Of a stretch of DNA of 56,848 nucleotides, positions 22,467-31,394 are shown in pieces. The stretch lies in assembly GCA_016795465.1 (NCBI GenBank), contig JAEUHK010000064.1, forward strand, positions 1-56,848, written 5' to 3'. Position 1 is the first letter of the stretch; every line of letters starts with the position of its first letter. The notes beneath the pieces are model-generated. The model searched no databases, was not told the DNA's origin, and was given only the letters and a program-made list of their open reading frames with translations. The position numbers and the translations under genes are program-made. The DNA is from Verrucomicrobiaceae bacterium (GTDB taxonomy: Bacteria > Verrucomicrobiota > Verrucomicrobiia > Verrucomicrobiales > Verrucomicrobiaceae).

Positions 22467-25004
22467 ATGCCATCCGCGTCCGCCAGCAGCCTTCTCACTC
22501 GTTTCTGTGTCGAACATCGGCTGCTGGGATGGCTGAGCATGATCGCAGTGCTGGCCTGGGGATGGGTTTCGTTCACCAAGCTGCCGCAGCAGGAGGACCC
22601 GACGTTTCCGACGCATGATGCGGTGTTGATCACGGTGATGCCTGAGGTGCCGGCGGCAGAGATCGAGAAGGAGATCACAGTGAAACTGGAGGAAGCTCTG
22701 ACGAAGCTGCCAACGTTGGAGAAGCTGCAGTCGCAGTCGAAGGACAACGTATCGATCATCGTGGTGACGTTGAAGACGGACCGGAAGGAGGTCATCGAGT
22801 CGCATTGGAAGCGGGCGCGGGAACTCATCAGGGAGGTGAAACTGCCGGAAGGATGCGAGAAGCCGCGGCTGGAGACGGATTTTCAGCTTCCGGCGACGTT
22901 GCTGTTTGCGGTGCTGGCCGAGCATGGCGTGAAGGCGGGCGAGGCAGCGGATGTTGTGGAGAAGGAGCTGCGGAAGGTGTCGAGCACGGGGCGCATCCGG
23001 CAGTTTGGGCATCCACCGGCGGAGATTTTGAGCTTTGAGGACATGGTGGCGGCGAGTTACAGCACGCGGACGCTGCATCGCGAGGGCGAAGGGCCGTTGA
23101 AGCCCTCGGCGAGTGTGCTGGTGGCGGTGGAGATGAAGGCGGGGAACATCATCCGTGACTTCAAAACGGATGTGCTGGCGCAAATCGAGAAGACGAAGCT
23201 GCCGGAGGGCGTGCGTGTCATCACAGTGTCGGATCAGCCCGCGGCCACGGCGCATCGCATCGAGGAGTTTTTGCGCTGCTTCATCGAGGCGGTGGTCGTC
23301 GTCGTGCTGGTGGCGCTGCTGCTGATGGACTGGCGCACGGCGCTGGTGGTGGCGGTGGCCATTCCGCTGACGATTGCGATGACGATTGGAGGCATGGCTG
23401 CGCTGGAGGTGCCGCTTCAGCAGATTTCCATCGCCGCACTCATCATCTCGCTCGGCATGCTCGTGGATGATCCGGTGGTGGCATCGGATGGCATCAATCG
23501 TGAACTCGCCGAAGGGCAGCCGCGCGGCATCGCGGCCTGGCTGGGGCCGTTCAAACTGCGGCGTGCGATCTTTTTTGGCACGGTGATCAACATTGTGGCC
23601 TTCCTGCCGCTGGCACTGCTGCCGGGAGACATGGGCGCGTTCATCATCTCGCTGCCGATTGTCATCACGCTGGCGCTCGTGTCGTCGCGCATCGTGTCGA
23701 TGACCTTCATTCCGCTGCTCGGTTACTACCTGTTGAAGGGACAGAAGGGCTTTGATGCCGTGAGCGGCTCGCATCCGCTTTATCGGCTCGTGCCATTGTA
23801 TCGCGCCGCGTTGCAATTTGGGCTGCGCAGGCCGCTGGCGACGGTTTTGGGCGCTTTTGCCCTTTTGGCGGCCAGCACGGCCTTGATCCCGTTTTTCGGA
23901 AAACAGTTCTTCCCGGCCGCGGAGCGCAATCAACTGCTCGTGGACATCCAATTGCCCGAAGGCAGCCCGATTGAGCAAACGATGGCCGTCACAGCTCGCG
24001 TGGGCGATTCCCTCCAAAAAGAAGACGCCATCCAAAGCGCGGTGATCGTCAGCGGCGGCGGCACACCGATGTTTTACTACAATGTGCTGCCTCGCCAGAG
24101 CGCCGCGAATGTGGCGCAGGTGCTGGTGAACACTCGCAAGGCCGAGGACGTGCCCACGCTGATCGTGCATCTGCGCGAAGTCTTCGACCGCGAGATCACG
24201 GACGCACTTTGCCTCGTGAAACAGATCGAACAAGGCCCCGCACTCGAAACACCGATCCAGATCGAAGTCAGCGGCGAGGGCGATTTGAAAGCGAAAGCCG
24301 CTCAAGTGGCCGAGGAACTGCGAAAAGCCGGCGCGTACAAGGTTCACGACGACTCCGGCATCCTCTCGTCTCTCAACCAGCGCCCCACGATCACCGTGAA
24401 AGCGCTCGCGCCGTTCGGCGAGCTGGCTTCGCGCATCTTAGCGAAGGCTCGCGAGCATTTCCCGAAGGAAGGCATCGCTTTCGGCGGCGAAGAGCGTGAA
24501 CTGACGAACAGCCAGCGTGAGATGGAGCACGTGCTGAAGATTTCACTCGCGCTGATCGCCTTGGCAATGGTGATCCAGTTCCGCTCGATCATGAAATCGC
24601 TCGTCGTGATGCTCACGGTGCCGCTGGGGCTCATCGGAGCCTTCACCGGCCTGGCGACGACGCATGCGTCCTTCGGCTTCATGGCGCTGATCGGCATCGT
24701 GAGCCTCGCCGGAGTCATCGTGAGCCACATCATCGTGTTGTCGGACTTCATCGAGGAAGAGCGTGCCGCGGGCGTGGAACTCGAAAAGGCGCTCATGCAT
24801 GCCGCGCTGGTGCGTCTGCGTGCTGTGCTGGCCACCGTTTTTGCCACGGTGTGTGGTTTGATCCCGCTGGCCCTCACCGGCGGCGAGTTGTGGCGTCCAC
24901 TGACCGCCGTACATATCTTCGGCCTACTGTTTGCAACGGTGCTGACGCTGCTGGTGCTGCCCGTGCTGTATTTCCTCTTCGCGCGGTGGAAGTGGATCAA
25001 GTGA
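22467..25004 (+). CDS. RND-family efflux permease, short and without partners
   Basis: An 845-residue inner-membrane transporter. TM1 is followed by LPQQEDPTFPTHDAVLITVM, the start of the first periplasmic loop. TM4 carries the proton-relay Asp pair in ISLGMLVDDPVVASDGI (334-335). The second half repeats the fold (FGFMALIGIVSLAGVIVSHI, GLIPLALTGGELWRPL). Typical members are about 1020-1050 residues, so both periplasmic loops are shortened. No membrane-fusion protein or TolC-type gene is adjacent; the neighbours are an AraC regulator and a transposase. Substrate unknown. It could rely on partners encoded elsewhere. Confidence 0.88.
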   Translation: MPSASASSLLTRFCVEHRLLGWLSMIAVLAWGWVSFTKLPQQEDPTFPTHDAVLITVMPEVPAAEIEKEITVKLEEALTKLPTLEKLQSQSKDNVSIIVVTLKTDRKEVIESHWKRARELIREVKLPEGCEKPRLETDFQLPATLLFAVLAEHGVKAGEAADVVEKELRKVSSTGRIRQFGHPPAEILSFEDMVAASYSTRTLHREGEGPLKPSASVLVAVEMKAGNIIRDFKTDVLAQIEKTKLPEGVRVITVSDQPAATAHRIEEFLRCFIEAVVVVVLVALLLMDWRTALVVAVAIPLTIAMTIGGMAALEVPLQQISIAALIISLGMLVDDPVVASDGINRELAEGQPRGIAAWLGPFKLRRAIFFGTVINIVAFLPLALLPGDMGAFIISLPIVITLALVSSRIVSMTFIPLLGYYLLKGQKGFDAVSGSHPLYRLVPLYRAALQFGLRRPLATVLGAFALLAASTALIPFFGKQFFPAAERNQLLVDIQLPEGSPIEQTMAVTARVGDSLQKEDAIQSAVIVSGGGTPMFYYNVLPRQSAANVAQVLVNTRKAEDVPTLIVHLREVFDREITDALCLVKQIEQGPALETPIQIEVSGEGDLKAKAAQVAEELRKAGAYKVHDDSGILSSLNQRPTITVKALAPFGELASRILAKAREHFPKEGIAFGGEERELTNSQREMEHVLKISLALIALAMVIQFRSIMKSLVVMLTVPLGLIGAFTGLATTHASFGFMALIGIVSLAGVIVSHIIVLSDFIEEERAAGVELEKALMHAALVRLRAVLATVFATVCGLIPLALTGGELWRPLTAVHIFGLLFATVLTLLVLPVLYFLFARWKWIK

Positions 25005-25018
25005 GAGCGTCGATAGGC

Positions 25019-25195
25019 GCGACAGCGTTTTGGAGTGCGGCTGCCCTCCGCCGCTTTGGAGCGCTGGACGGTTTGCGAGTCACCGGAAAGCTTACTTCGG
25101 CGGTCTGGGGCTTTCGGAGTGGGGTATTTGGACTTCGCGAGCGACTTGGACTCTCGAAAGCGCTGGAGGGCCAGCGCACTCCGGGACGCTGTCGC
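25019..25195. repeat. RAYT-associated repeat element, left copy
   Basis: The ends GCGACAGCGTTTTGGAGTGC and, at the other side, CGCACTCCGGGACGCTGTCG are imperfect inverted repeats. Internal hairpins include GCGCTGG-AGGG-CCAGCGC. It shares its outer about 40 bases on each side with 25803-25977 in the same orientation; the middle is more diverged. It starts 15 bases after the RND gene stop. Confidence 0.85.
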
Positions 25196-25207
25196 GACAT
25201 TCGGAGG

Positions 25208-25765
25208 TCACCAGTCGGGATCGATGTCGTAGTCGTCCGGGACGTTGATCTTGTCGGTCTTGAAGCGTTGGATGGACTTCACGAGGGCAGAGCTGGTGGT
25301 TTGCTCGAACCAGGCGGCGGAGCACCACGGATAGTCTTTGGCGACTCGCACGAGGCCGTGATGCACGGCATTCCCGTGCGTGTAGTTGAGGCGGGCGAAG
25401 TACGAGTTTGTGTGCGTGAGCTGCGTCTCGCGGTAGTTGTGCCAAACTTTACGGCCAGGCGTGCCGTCGAGCTTGTTGACCCAGCCGCTGAGTTTGACGT
25501 GCAGCATGCCGAGCATCGGCTCCAGCGTGGCGGGGTCTTCCGGTGACTTGGCGACGAAGTGGTAGTGGTTGGAAAAGACGGCCCAGGCTTCGAGAGACCA
25601 GCCGTATTTGGCGGTGACGGTCAGCAGGCCGCGCTGGAGGACTTCGAGGCGCTTGGGACCACGGAAATGATGGGCCTTGAGATAGGTCGCCGCGGTGACG
25701 AAGTAGGTGCCACGCTCCGTCAGTCGATGCGGCGGCGCATGCGGCCAGTCGATGGTCTTGGGCAT
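25208..25765 (-). CDS. REP-associated tyrosine transposase (IS200/Y1_Tnp family)
   Basis: About 185 residues from the ATG at 25765 (MPKTIDWPHAPPHRLTERGT). It has the Y1 transposase layout: YFVTAATYLKAHHF, SLEAWAVFSNHYHFVAKSPE with the His-hydrophobic-His metal site, and FARLNYTHGNAVHHGLV with the catalytic Tyr. YPWCSAAWFEQ near the C-terminus is typical of RAYT proteins that mobilise REP hairpins. A copy of a palindromic element lies on each side (25019-25195 and 25803-25977), making a composite unit of about 960 bases. Confidence 0.92.
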   Translation of the reverse strand: MPKTIDWPHAPPHRLTERGTYFVTAATYLKAHHFRGPKRLEVLQRGLLTVTAKYGWSLEAWAVFSNHYHFVAKSPEDPATLEPMLGMLHVKLSGWVNKLDGTPGRKVWHNYRETQLTHTNSYFARLNYTHGNAVHHGLVRVAKDYPWCSAAWFEQTTSSALVKSIQRFKTDKINVPDDYDIDPDW

Positions 25766-25802
25766 GGGGGAAGTGTGCAAGGTTCGATGGTTGGCGCAAG
25801 TC

Positions 25803-25977
25803 GCGAAGCGTTTTGGAGTGCGGCGGCCCTCCGCCGCTTTTGTGCGATCACTGACTCGTAAATCACCGAAAAGCCACTTCGGCAGCCTTGGGCTTTCGGA
25901 GAGAGTGTTTTGGACTTCTTGGGTGGCGGAGACTCACGAAAGCGCTGGAGGGCCAGCGCACTCCAGGACGCTGTCGC
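25803..25977. repeat. RAYT-associated repeat element, right copy
   Basis: Begins GCGAAGCGTTTTGGAGTGCG and ends CAGCGCACTCCAGGACGCTG-TCGC. It contains the hairpins GCGGCGG-CCCT-CCGCCGC and GCGCTGG-AGGG-CCAGCGC, and is in direct orientation to the left copy. It ends 7 bases before the ketosynthase stop codon, so it probably also lies in the 3' end of the biosynthetic operon transcript. Confidence 0.85.
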
Positions 25978-25984
25978 GCCTGCG

Positions 25985-27241
25985 TCACGCCTGACCGAAA
26001 ATAAGCGCCACATTTGCGCCGCCGAAGCCGCTGCTGTTGCTCATGACCACTCGTGGTGCGTCATCGCAACGTTGCGTGAGAATGGAGATGCCTGCGCAGG
26101 CGGGATCGAGGTTTTGGATCTTCGCGGAGGCGGGCATGAAGCCTTCGCGGATCGCGAGGCAGCAGATGCCGGCTTCTATAGCGCCGGCGAGGCTCAAGCC
26201 GTGGCCGGTGAGGGCTTTGGTGCTGCTGACTTTGGGGCGTTTGGCACCGGTGAAGATGGCTTTGAGGGCGTTGAGCTCGGCGAGGTCGCCAGCAGCCGTG
26301 GCGGTGGCGTGGGCGTTGAGGTAGTCGATGGCGCTGGGTTCGAGATGCGCGTCTTGGAGCGCGTTGGTCATCGCGCGGGCGAGACCATTGCCGCTGGGGT
26401 CGGGGGCGACGACGTCGTAGCCGTCGGAGGCCTGGCCCCAGCCTTTGACTTCGGCGTAAACGGTCGCGCCGCGTGCGGCGGCGTGTTCGGCGTCTTCGAG
26501 GACGAGCGCGGCACCGCCGCCAGTGATGATGAAGCCGTCGCGATTCACATCAAAGGGCCTTGGAGCGAGCGCGGGGTCGCTTTGAGCACTCAGAGCACGC
26601 AGCGAAGCGAAGGGCAGGATGTTGCACGGATGGCAATCTTCCGCACCGACGACGAACATGATCTTCTGACGGCCTAGGCGGATCAGATCGCAGGCGCTGC
26701 CCAAGGCGTGCGCGGAGGAGGCGCAGGCGCTGCTGAAGCCGACGGAGGCACCTTTGATGGCAAATTTCGCGGTAAGATTGAGATGAAGCGAGTTCGGCAT
26801 GCCGGTGACGACGGTCGGGGCCGAGGTGCGGGCGGGACCGCGAGTGAGAACGGAGTCGAGCGCGACGTGCGTCATCCACGACGAGCCTGCGGAGGCGCAG
26901 TAGAGGCCGGTTTGCGGCGAGGAAACGAGCGCGGGATCGAGCTGCGCATCGCGGATGGCCTCGTCCATGGCGACGGAGGCGAAGACGGCATTCGGCACGA
27001 GCGTGCGGAGCTGCGAGCGGCTGAACTGCACGTGCGCGGGGAAGGTCCAGTCGAGCGGATCGGCGGTGGGAAAGGAAAAGCCCTTCACGGTGCCGGCGAG
27101 CTTCACGCGGTCGTTCGCGGCGGCGAGCTCGGGCATGACTTCGATGCCGCAGCGGCCTTCACGGAGGCTTTGCATCACCTCCGCACGGCTGTTGCCGATG
27201 CTGGAGATGAAGCCGAGGCCGGTGACGACGACGCGGTTCAT
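25985..27241 (-). CDS. Beta-ketoacyl-ACP synthase (KAS II-like)
   Basis: A 418-residue condensing enzyme. RVVVTGLGFISSIGNS opens the thiolase fold. The catalytic triad is visible: VGFSSACASSAHALGS (Cys173), YLNAHATATAAGDLAE (His311) and STKALTGHGLSLAGAI (His347). The Cys-His-His set predicts a decarboxylative, elongating enzyme. Its start overlaps the ACP stop by 4 bases. In this operon, with its own ACP and a type III PKS, it probably elongates or supplies an acyl chain for the PKS rather than serving general fatty-acid synthesis. Confidence 0.92.
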   Translation of the reverse strand: MNRVVVTGLGFISSIGNSRAEVMQSLREGRCGIEVMPELAAANDRVKLAGTVKGFSFPTADPLDWTFPAHVQFSRSQLRTLVPNAVFASVAMDEAIRDAQLDPALVSSPQTGLYCASAGSSWMTHVALDSVLTRGPARTSAPTVVTGMPNSLHLNLTAKFAIKGASVGFSSACASSAHALGSACDLIRLGRQKIMFVVGAEDCHPCNILPFASLRALSAQSDPALAPRPFDVNRDGFIITGGGAALVLEDAEHAAARGATVYAEVKGWGQASDGYDVVAPDPSGNGLARAMTNALQDAHLEPSAIDYLNAHATATAAGDLAELNALKAIFTGAKRPKVSSTKALTGHGLSLAGAIEAGICCLAIREGFMPASAKIQNLDPACAGISILTQRCDDAPRVVMSNSSGFGGANVALIFGQA

Positions 27242-27591
27242 GCGGCGAGCTTGGAGCGAAGGAAGGTCTTCAAGTCGCCGAGCGTGCGGATGCCGTTCAT
27301 CTCCTGCGTGGCGACGGTGATGCCGAGCACCTCCTCCGCGGTCATGACGACCTCGATCATGCCAAAGGAGTCCATGCCGATGTCCTCGATGAGGCGCGAG
27401 TCATCGGTGGCGGCATGCACGCCTTCCGGTTTCGGGTTCGCGGCATCGCGCTCGAGCACGCCGAGGATGATGGCGGGCAGTTCGTCGAGATCGCGTGTGT
27501 CTTCAAAACGCAGCGCGGCGGCCACGGTGGCCTCGCTGCATCGTTTGAGCGACTTCGTGATCTGCTGCTGGCGTTCTTCGGTGACGGGCAT
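27238..27591 (-). CDS. Acyl carrier protein with N-terminal extension
   Basis: A 117-residue protein. The phosphopantetheine site is DIGMDSFGMIEVVM (Ser75, D-S-F/L motif), followed by the helix VLGITVATQEMNGIRTLGDL. Standard ACPs are about 80 residues; here about 35 extra residues precede helix 1. It lies 30 bases after the methyltransferase stop and overlaps the ketosynthase. It is a dedicated carrier for the pathway encoded here. Confidence 0.88.
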   Translation of the reverse strand: MPVTEERQQQITKSLKRCSEATVAAALRFEDTRDLDELPAIILGVLERDAANPKPEGVHAATDDSRLIEDIGMDSFGMIEVVMTAEEVLGITVATQEMNGIRTLGDLKTFLRSKLAA

Positions 27592-27621
27592 GGCGTTGTT
27601 TTAGTCCGATGAAAGGCGGAT

Positions 27622-28464
27622 TCAATGCTTCTCCGCACTGAAGATGCCGTAGCGCTGGATGCCGAGTTCGTAGGCGAGCCAGATGCGGAAGAGGGTGAGG
27701 GCGAAGATGCGGTTCGGGTTCCGCGAGCTGAACAGGAAGCTGCGGTAGTGCGGCTTCGTGAGCAGGCCTTTGACGGTGCGCAGGGCGCAGAGCGGCCAGG
27801 TGTGCTTCACGAGCGGCGCGTAGTCTTTGAACTGATAGTTCACAAAGCCCGCGGCCTCGGTGGCGGCGCGGAATTCGCTTTCGGGGCGCACGCCGGCGAT
27901 CTGCGCCTCGCGGGTGATGGCGTCGATGAAGTGGCGTTTGGCCACGGGATCGGGATTTTCGCAGGACATCCACGCGGTGGCGACGAGGCGGCCACCGGGC
28001 TTCATGACGCGGTAGCACTCGCGGAAGAAGGTGGGCAGATCCGGCATGTGCTCGAGGCTTTCGACGGTCTGCACGACATCGAAACGGTTCGCAGGCAGTT
28101 GGTTGTCATACCAGTCACGCACCATGAAGGTCGTCTTGCCGGGCACGTGATTGTTTGCCTGCGCATACGCGAGCTGCACGCTCGAGATGGTCATGCCGGT
28201 GACATTGGCACCGTAGCGCTGCGCGAGAATTTTGGCGGTGGCACCGTAGCCGCAGCCGATGTCGCACACGTCGGTGCCTTCACCGGTGTGGCCGAGATCG
28301 GCGACGATCTTGACGAGGTTCTCGGCAGCTTCGGTGTCGCTTTCTTTGCCGGTAAACCACACGCCGTGATGGACGTGCTCGCCCCAGATTTCGCGGTAGA
28401 ACTGATCGAGGTCATCATAGTGCGAGGCGGCGCCGTCGATGGTGGGAACGTAGTCGGTGGACAT
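27622..28464 (-). CDS. SAM-dependent methyltransferase (class I)
   Basis: A 280-residue protein with a Rossmann SAM motif VCDIGCGYGATAKILAQRYG at about 66-85. NVTGMTISSVQLAYAQ is motif II, and DVVQTVESLEHMPDLPTFFR is the motif IV region. The overall pattern (YDDLDQFYREIWGEHVHHGVWF at the N-terminus) is that of the gamma-tocopherol/sterol-type small-molecule C- or O-methyltransferases. It follows the monooxygenase by 3 bases. It probably methylates the aromatic ring or a hydroxyl of the PKS product. Confidence 0.88.
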   Translation of the reverse strand: MSTDYVPTIDGAASHYDDLDQFYREIWGEHVHHGVWFTGKESDTEAAENLVKIVADLGHTGEGTDVCDIGCGYGATAKILAQRYGANVTGMTISSVQLAYAQANNHVPGKTTFMVRDWYDNQLPANRFDVVQTVESLEHMPDLPTFFRECYRVMKPGGRLVATAWMSCENPDPVAKRHFIDAITREAQIAGVRPESEFRAATEAAGFVNYQFKDYAPLVKHTWPLCALRTVKGLLTKPHYRSFLFSSRNPNRIFALTLFRIWLAYELGIQRYGIFSAEKH

Positions 28465-28467
28465 GAA

Positions 28468-29637
28468 TCAAGCAGTGTGCGGCCTCAAACTGGCCTGGGG
28501 GACGCGGGCGAGCGTGTTGAAGGGAATGGTGAGCATGGCGTAAAACGGTCCCATGCGTCGTGCGACCGGTCCCTGGCAGAGCAGGAACTTCAAAATGACA
28601 TCACGCAGCGCGGAGCGTGCATTGCCACGCCAGGTGCCGAGCCACATGCCCCACTCCGCGCGGAAGATGGCGGTCTTGGCGGCCTTGCGGCGGAAGCGAT
28701 TGTAGGCGGGCAACAGCGCGAGCGGATCTGCTTTGGCGAGCACCTCAGCGAGGAATTCGGCATCGGCGAAGCCGGTATTCATCCCCTGGCCGCCGATGGG
28801 GCTCATGCCGTGCGCGGCATCGCCGCAAAGGATGACGCGGTGCGAGTAGTAGCGGTCGCAGTTGAAGCGGCGCGGCGTGAAGACGCTCTCGTTCACCTGA
28901 TCGGCGGAGGGGACGTTGATGCCGGTGCGCAGATGCGTGAGGTAGCTGACGAGGCCTTTCGGCGGTGCATCGAGACGTTGATCGGTCTGCACGATCCAGC
29001 GACGCTGGCCGCCGGGCAGCGGAAAGGACTCCACGGAGCCAGTCGGCGTGAAAAAAAGGTGCGCGGCATCGCCGAAGTCGGTGCGGTCGATGAAGTCGCC
29101 CATGACGAAATGGCAGTCATAGGGCTTCACCGGCGCCTGCATGCCGATGAACTCGCGCACACGGCCGCGAGCGCCATCGCAGGCGATGACGAAGCGCGTG
29201 GTGAACTCACCGGCATTCGTTTGCACCACGCAATGATCCGCGTGCTGCGTGATACCGGTGACCTCGTAGCCGGTTTGCATGCAATCGGTGCCGAGATGGC
29301 TTTGAAGGATCGAAATCGTCGTCGCCTGCGGCAGCGAGAGGATGAAGCGATGCTCGTCCGGGATGTCGCGGAAGGTCACGCGGCCGAGTTTGCTTTTGCG
29401 GCCGTGCACGAAGCAATCATACACCTTCACACCGGCGTCGATGAACTCACGAGCGAGCCCGAGCTGGTCCAAAATGTGCAGCGAGGGCGGTGTGATGCCG
29501 ATGGCGGCGGAGTGAGCGAGAGGCTGCGTGCGCTTTTCGAGCAAGCGGAAGCTCAAACCACGCTTCTGGAGCAAACACGCCAGCAGCAGGCCCACAGGGC
29601 CGCCGCCGACGATGATGGCATCCAAATCCGGTTTCAT
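28468..29637 (-). CDS. FAD-dependent aromatic monooxygenase (UbiH/PHBH-like)
   Basis: A 389-residue flavoprotein. DAIIVGGGPVGLLLACLLQK is the dinucleotide-binding GxGxxG segment at the N-terminus. FVIACDGARGRVREF is the DG motif, and RVILCGDAAHGMSPIGGQGM (then NTGFADA) is the GD motif of class A aromatic hydroxylases. Such enzymes hydroxylate phenols with NAD(P)H and oxygen. Its ATG overlaps the type III PKS stop by 4 bases, and the pairing of type III PKS, hydroxylase and methyltransferase is known from alkylresorcinol-to-quinone pathways. Confidence 0.92.
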   Translation of the reverse strand: MKPDLDAIIVGGGPVGLLLACLLQKRGLSFRLLEKRTQPLAHSAAIGITPPSLHILDQLGLAREFIDAGVKVYDCFVHGRKSKLGRVTFRDIPDEHRFILSLPQATTISILQSHLGTDCMQTGYEVTGITQHADHCVVQTNAGEFTTRFVIACDGARGRVREFIGMQAPVKPYDCHFVMGDFIDRTDFGDAAHLFFTPTGSVESFPLPGGQRRWIVQTDQRLDAPPKGLVSYLTHLRTGINVPSADQVNESVFTPRRFNCDRYYSHRVILCGDAAHGMSPIGGQGMNTGFADAEFLAEVLAKADPLALLPAYNRFRRKAAKTAIFRAEWGMWLGTWRGNARSALRDVILKFLLCQGPVARRMGPFYAMLTIPFNTLARVPQASLRPHTA

Positions 29638-30779
29638 GCGTGCGAGGCGGCTTTCGTTTTCGTCGGCGAGGTGATGGCGGCACCGCAGCGCTCCAGCACG
29701 GCCGTTTCCACCGTCAATCCAGGACCAAACGCGATGGCGCAGGTGGTGGCGCGATCTGTTTCCGCCTCTTCGAGCATGCCTTTGAGCACAAACATGACCG
29801 TGGGGCTGCTCATGTTGCCGTAATCACGCAGCACACCGCGGGATATCTCCAGCGCCTCGGGCGGGAGTTGCAGATGCTGCTCGACTTGTTCGAGAATGGC
29901 ACGTCCGCCGGGATGCACGGCCCATTCGTCGATGTCGCTGAGTTTGAGATCACGCTTCGCGAGCACGCCGCTGAGCATCTCGCGGATGTTGCTGCCGATC
30001 AGACCGGGCACGTAGGCGGAAAGGACCATGTTGAAGCCATGATCGCCGATCTCCCAGGCCATGTCCGCCTCGCTCGACGGCACGAGCGCCGAGTGAAAAC
30101 CCTGCACGCGGTAGTAAGGCCGGTCATCGGTGGGCTTGCGAGCACTCAGGATGGCTGCGGCAGCCCCATCGGCGAAAAGAGCATTCGCGACGATGCTTTC
30201 GGTCTTGTCGCTCACCTGAAGATGCAGCGTGCAAAGCTCCAAGCACATCACGAGCACCACCGCGTCCGGATTTGCCTCGCAAAACTGCGCCGCCATGCGC
30301 AGCGCCGGAAAGGCCGCGTAGCAGCCCATGAAGCCGACGGTGTAGCGCTCAACGTTTTCATTCAAACCGAGCTCGCGGATGATGTGGTAGTCCGGCCCCG
30401 GATTGGTGAAGCCGGTGCACGAGGCAAAAACGAGATGCGTGATCTGCTCCTTCGCGAACTGCGGACACTCGGCCAGCGTCTTGCGAGCGAGCTTCACCGC
30501 GAGTTCCCGTGCGGCTTTGCCATACACATCATTGCGCTGGCCGGTGGAGGGCGAGTTGATCGTGCCATCCGGCAGCGTGCGGAAGAGACCTTCGTCGTCC
30601 TTCATGAAGTCGTCGCTGACGCTGTAACGCGTATCGATGCCAGTGCGCTCGTAAATGAGCTCCACCATGCGCTTCGCCCGCGGGTCCTGCACCCAGCCCT
30701 TCATGCGCGAGCAGGCGAACTCGTTGCTATACAGATGCGGCGGCGTCTCGGTGGCGATGTGATGGATGTAAGCGGGCAT
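29634..30779 (-). CDS. Type III polyketide synthase (chalcone/alkylresorcinol synthase family)
   Basis: A 381-residue homodimer-type ketosynthase. The catalytic triad is visible: RYTVGFMGCYAAFPALRMAA (Cys153), DEWAVHPGGRAILEQ (His289) and RDYGNMSSPTVMF (Asn322). HLVFASCTGFTNPGPD and CAIAFGPGLTVETAVLE (GPG loop) are also typical. It condenses an acyl starter with malonyl units to an aromatic or pyrone product. The adjacent ACP and KAS suggest a long-chain starter. It lies 4 bases after the YceI gene and is coupled to the monooxygenase. Confidence 0.95.
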   Translation of the reverse strand: MPAYIHHIATETPPHLYSNEFACSRMKGWVQDPRAKRMVELIYERTGIDTRYSVSDDFMKDDEGLFRTLPDGTINSPSTGQRNDVYGKAARELAVKLARKTLAECPQFAKEQITHLVFASCTGFTNPGPDYHIIRELGLNENVERYTVGFMGCYAAFPALRMAAQFCEANPDAVVLVMCLELCTLHLQVSDKTESIVANALFADGAAAAILSARKPTDDRPYYRVQGFHSALVPSSEADMAWEIGDHGFNMVLSAYVPGLIGSNIREMLSGVLAKRDLKLSDIDEWAVHPGGRAILEQVEQHLQLPPEALEISRGVLRDYGNMSSPTVMFVLKGMLEEAETDRATTCAIAFGPGLTVETAVLERCGAAITSPTKTKAASHA

Positions 30780-30783
30780 GAAC

Positions 30784-31326
30784 TCAATTCTTGGTCAACG
30801 TTACCGAGGCACGCACTTTGATACCATCCCCTACTTTGATGAATAAGAGCACCGTGGGGACGCTAATGCCGCTGGCCTTCATCGAAACCGGAAACTCGAG
30901 GTCAAAGGTGGCTTTGTTGCCGCTGAGCTTCCAGTTCGAGATCGTGCCGGTGACGTTTTGCGGCTTGCCGAGCAGGTTGAGTTCGATGGGCAGCTTCGTC
31001 GGCGTGCCCGCGGCGGCGACTTCGGAGAACTTCGCGTCGATTTTTCCGACGATGAGCGGGTGCTCGGTCACTTTCATGGCCTTGCGCATGTTTTCATCGC
31101 GTTTGGCCTCCTCGGTGTCCATTTCAGCCGCCTTGACCGTCACGGTCGAAACGATGCGCTGCGGCTTGTCGCCATTCATCGTCACATCCGCCTTGAAAGG
31201 CTGCGCGGTGACCTTGCCACCCCAGTCATGCAGCGTGGAGGTGCCGTCAAAGGCGATGGAGGCTTTGCCGTTCCACGTTTCCGCGTGAACGAGCGTGGCG
31301 AGGAGCAGGAAGAGGAGAATTTTCAT
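30784..31326 (-). CDS. YceI-family periplasmic lipid-binding protein
   Basis: About 180 residues from the ATG at 31326, which begins the signal peptide MKILLFLLLATLVHA-E. The lipocalin-like YceI beta-barrel is seen in WNGKASIAFDGTSTLHDWGG, KMTEHPLI-type (AMKVTEHPLIVGKIDAKFSE) and VTGTISNWKLSGNKATFDLE. Members of the family bind polyisoprenoid or quinone-like lipids in their barrel. Because it is the gene just before the type III PKS in the same operon, a carrier or sequestering role for the PKS-derived lipid is a reasonable inference. Confidence 0.88.
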   Translation of the reverse strand: MKILLFLLLATLVHAETWNGKASIAFDGTSTLHDWGGKVTAQPFKADVTMNGDKPQRIVSTVTVKAAEMDTEEAKRDENMRKAMKVTEHPLIVGKIDAKFSEVAAAGTPTKLPIELNLLGKPQNVTGTISNWKLSGNKATFDLEFPVSMKASGISVPTVLLFIKVGDGIKVRASVTLTKN

Positions 31327-31394
31327 GGCGCGTGCAGCCAACAAACCATGCAGCAGCTCCTTCGCCATGTTTTTGATCCAAGATTACCAAACGG

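Noticed and set aside
22365..24347. A 660-codon minus-strand frame over the RND gene
   Set aside because: Arg/His/Gln-rich shadow; the plus strand encodes a clear RND permease with intact motifs.
27625..29823. A 732-codon plus-strand frame opposite the methyltransferase and monooxygenase
   Set aside because: It crosses three well-supported minus-strand genes and has no domain; antisense shadow.
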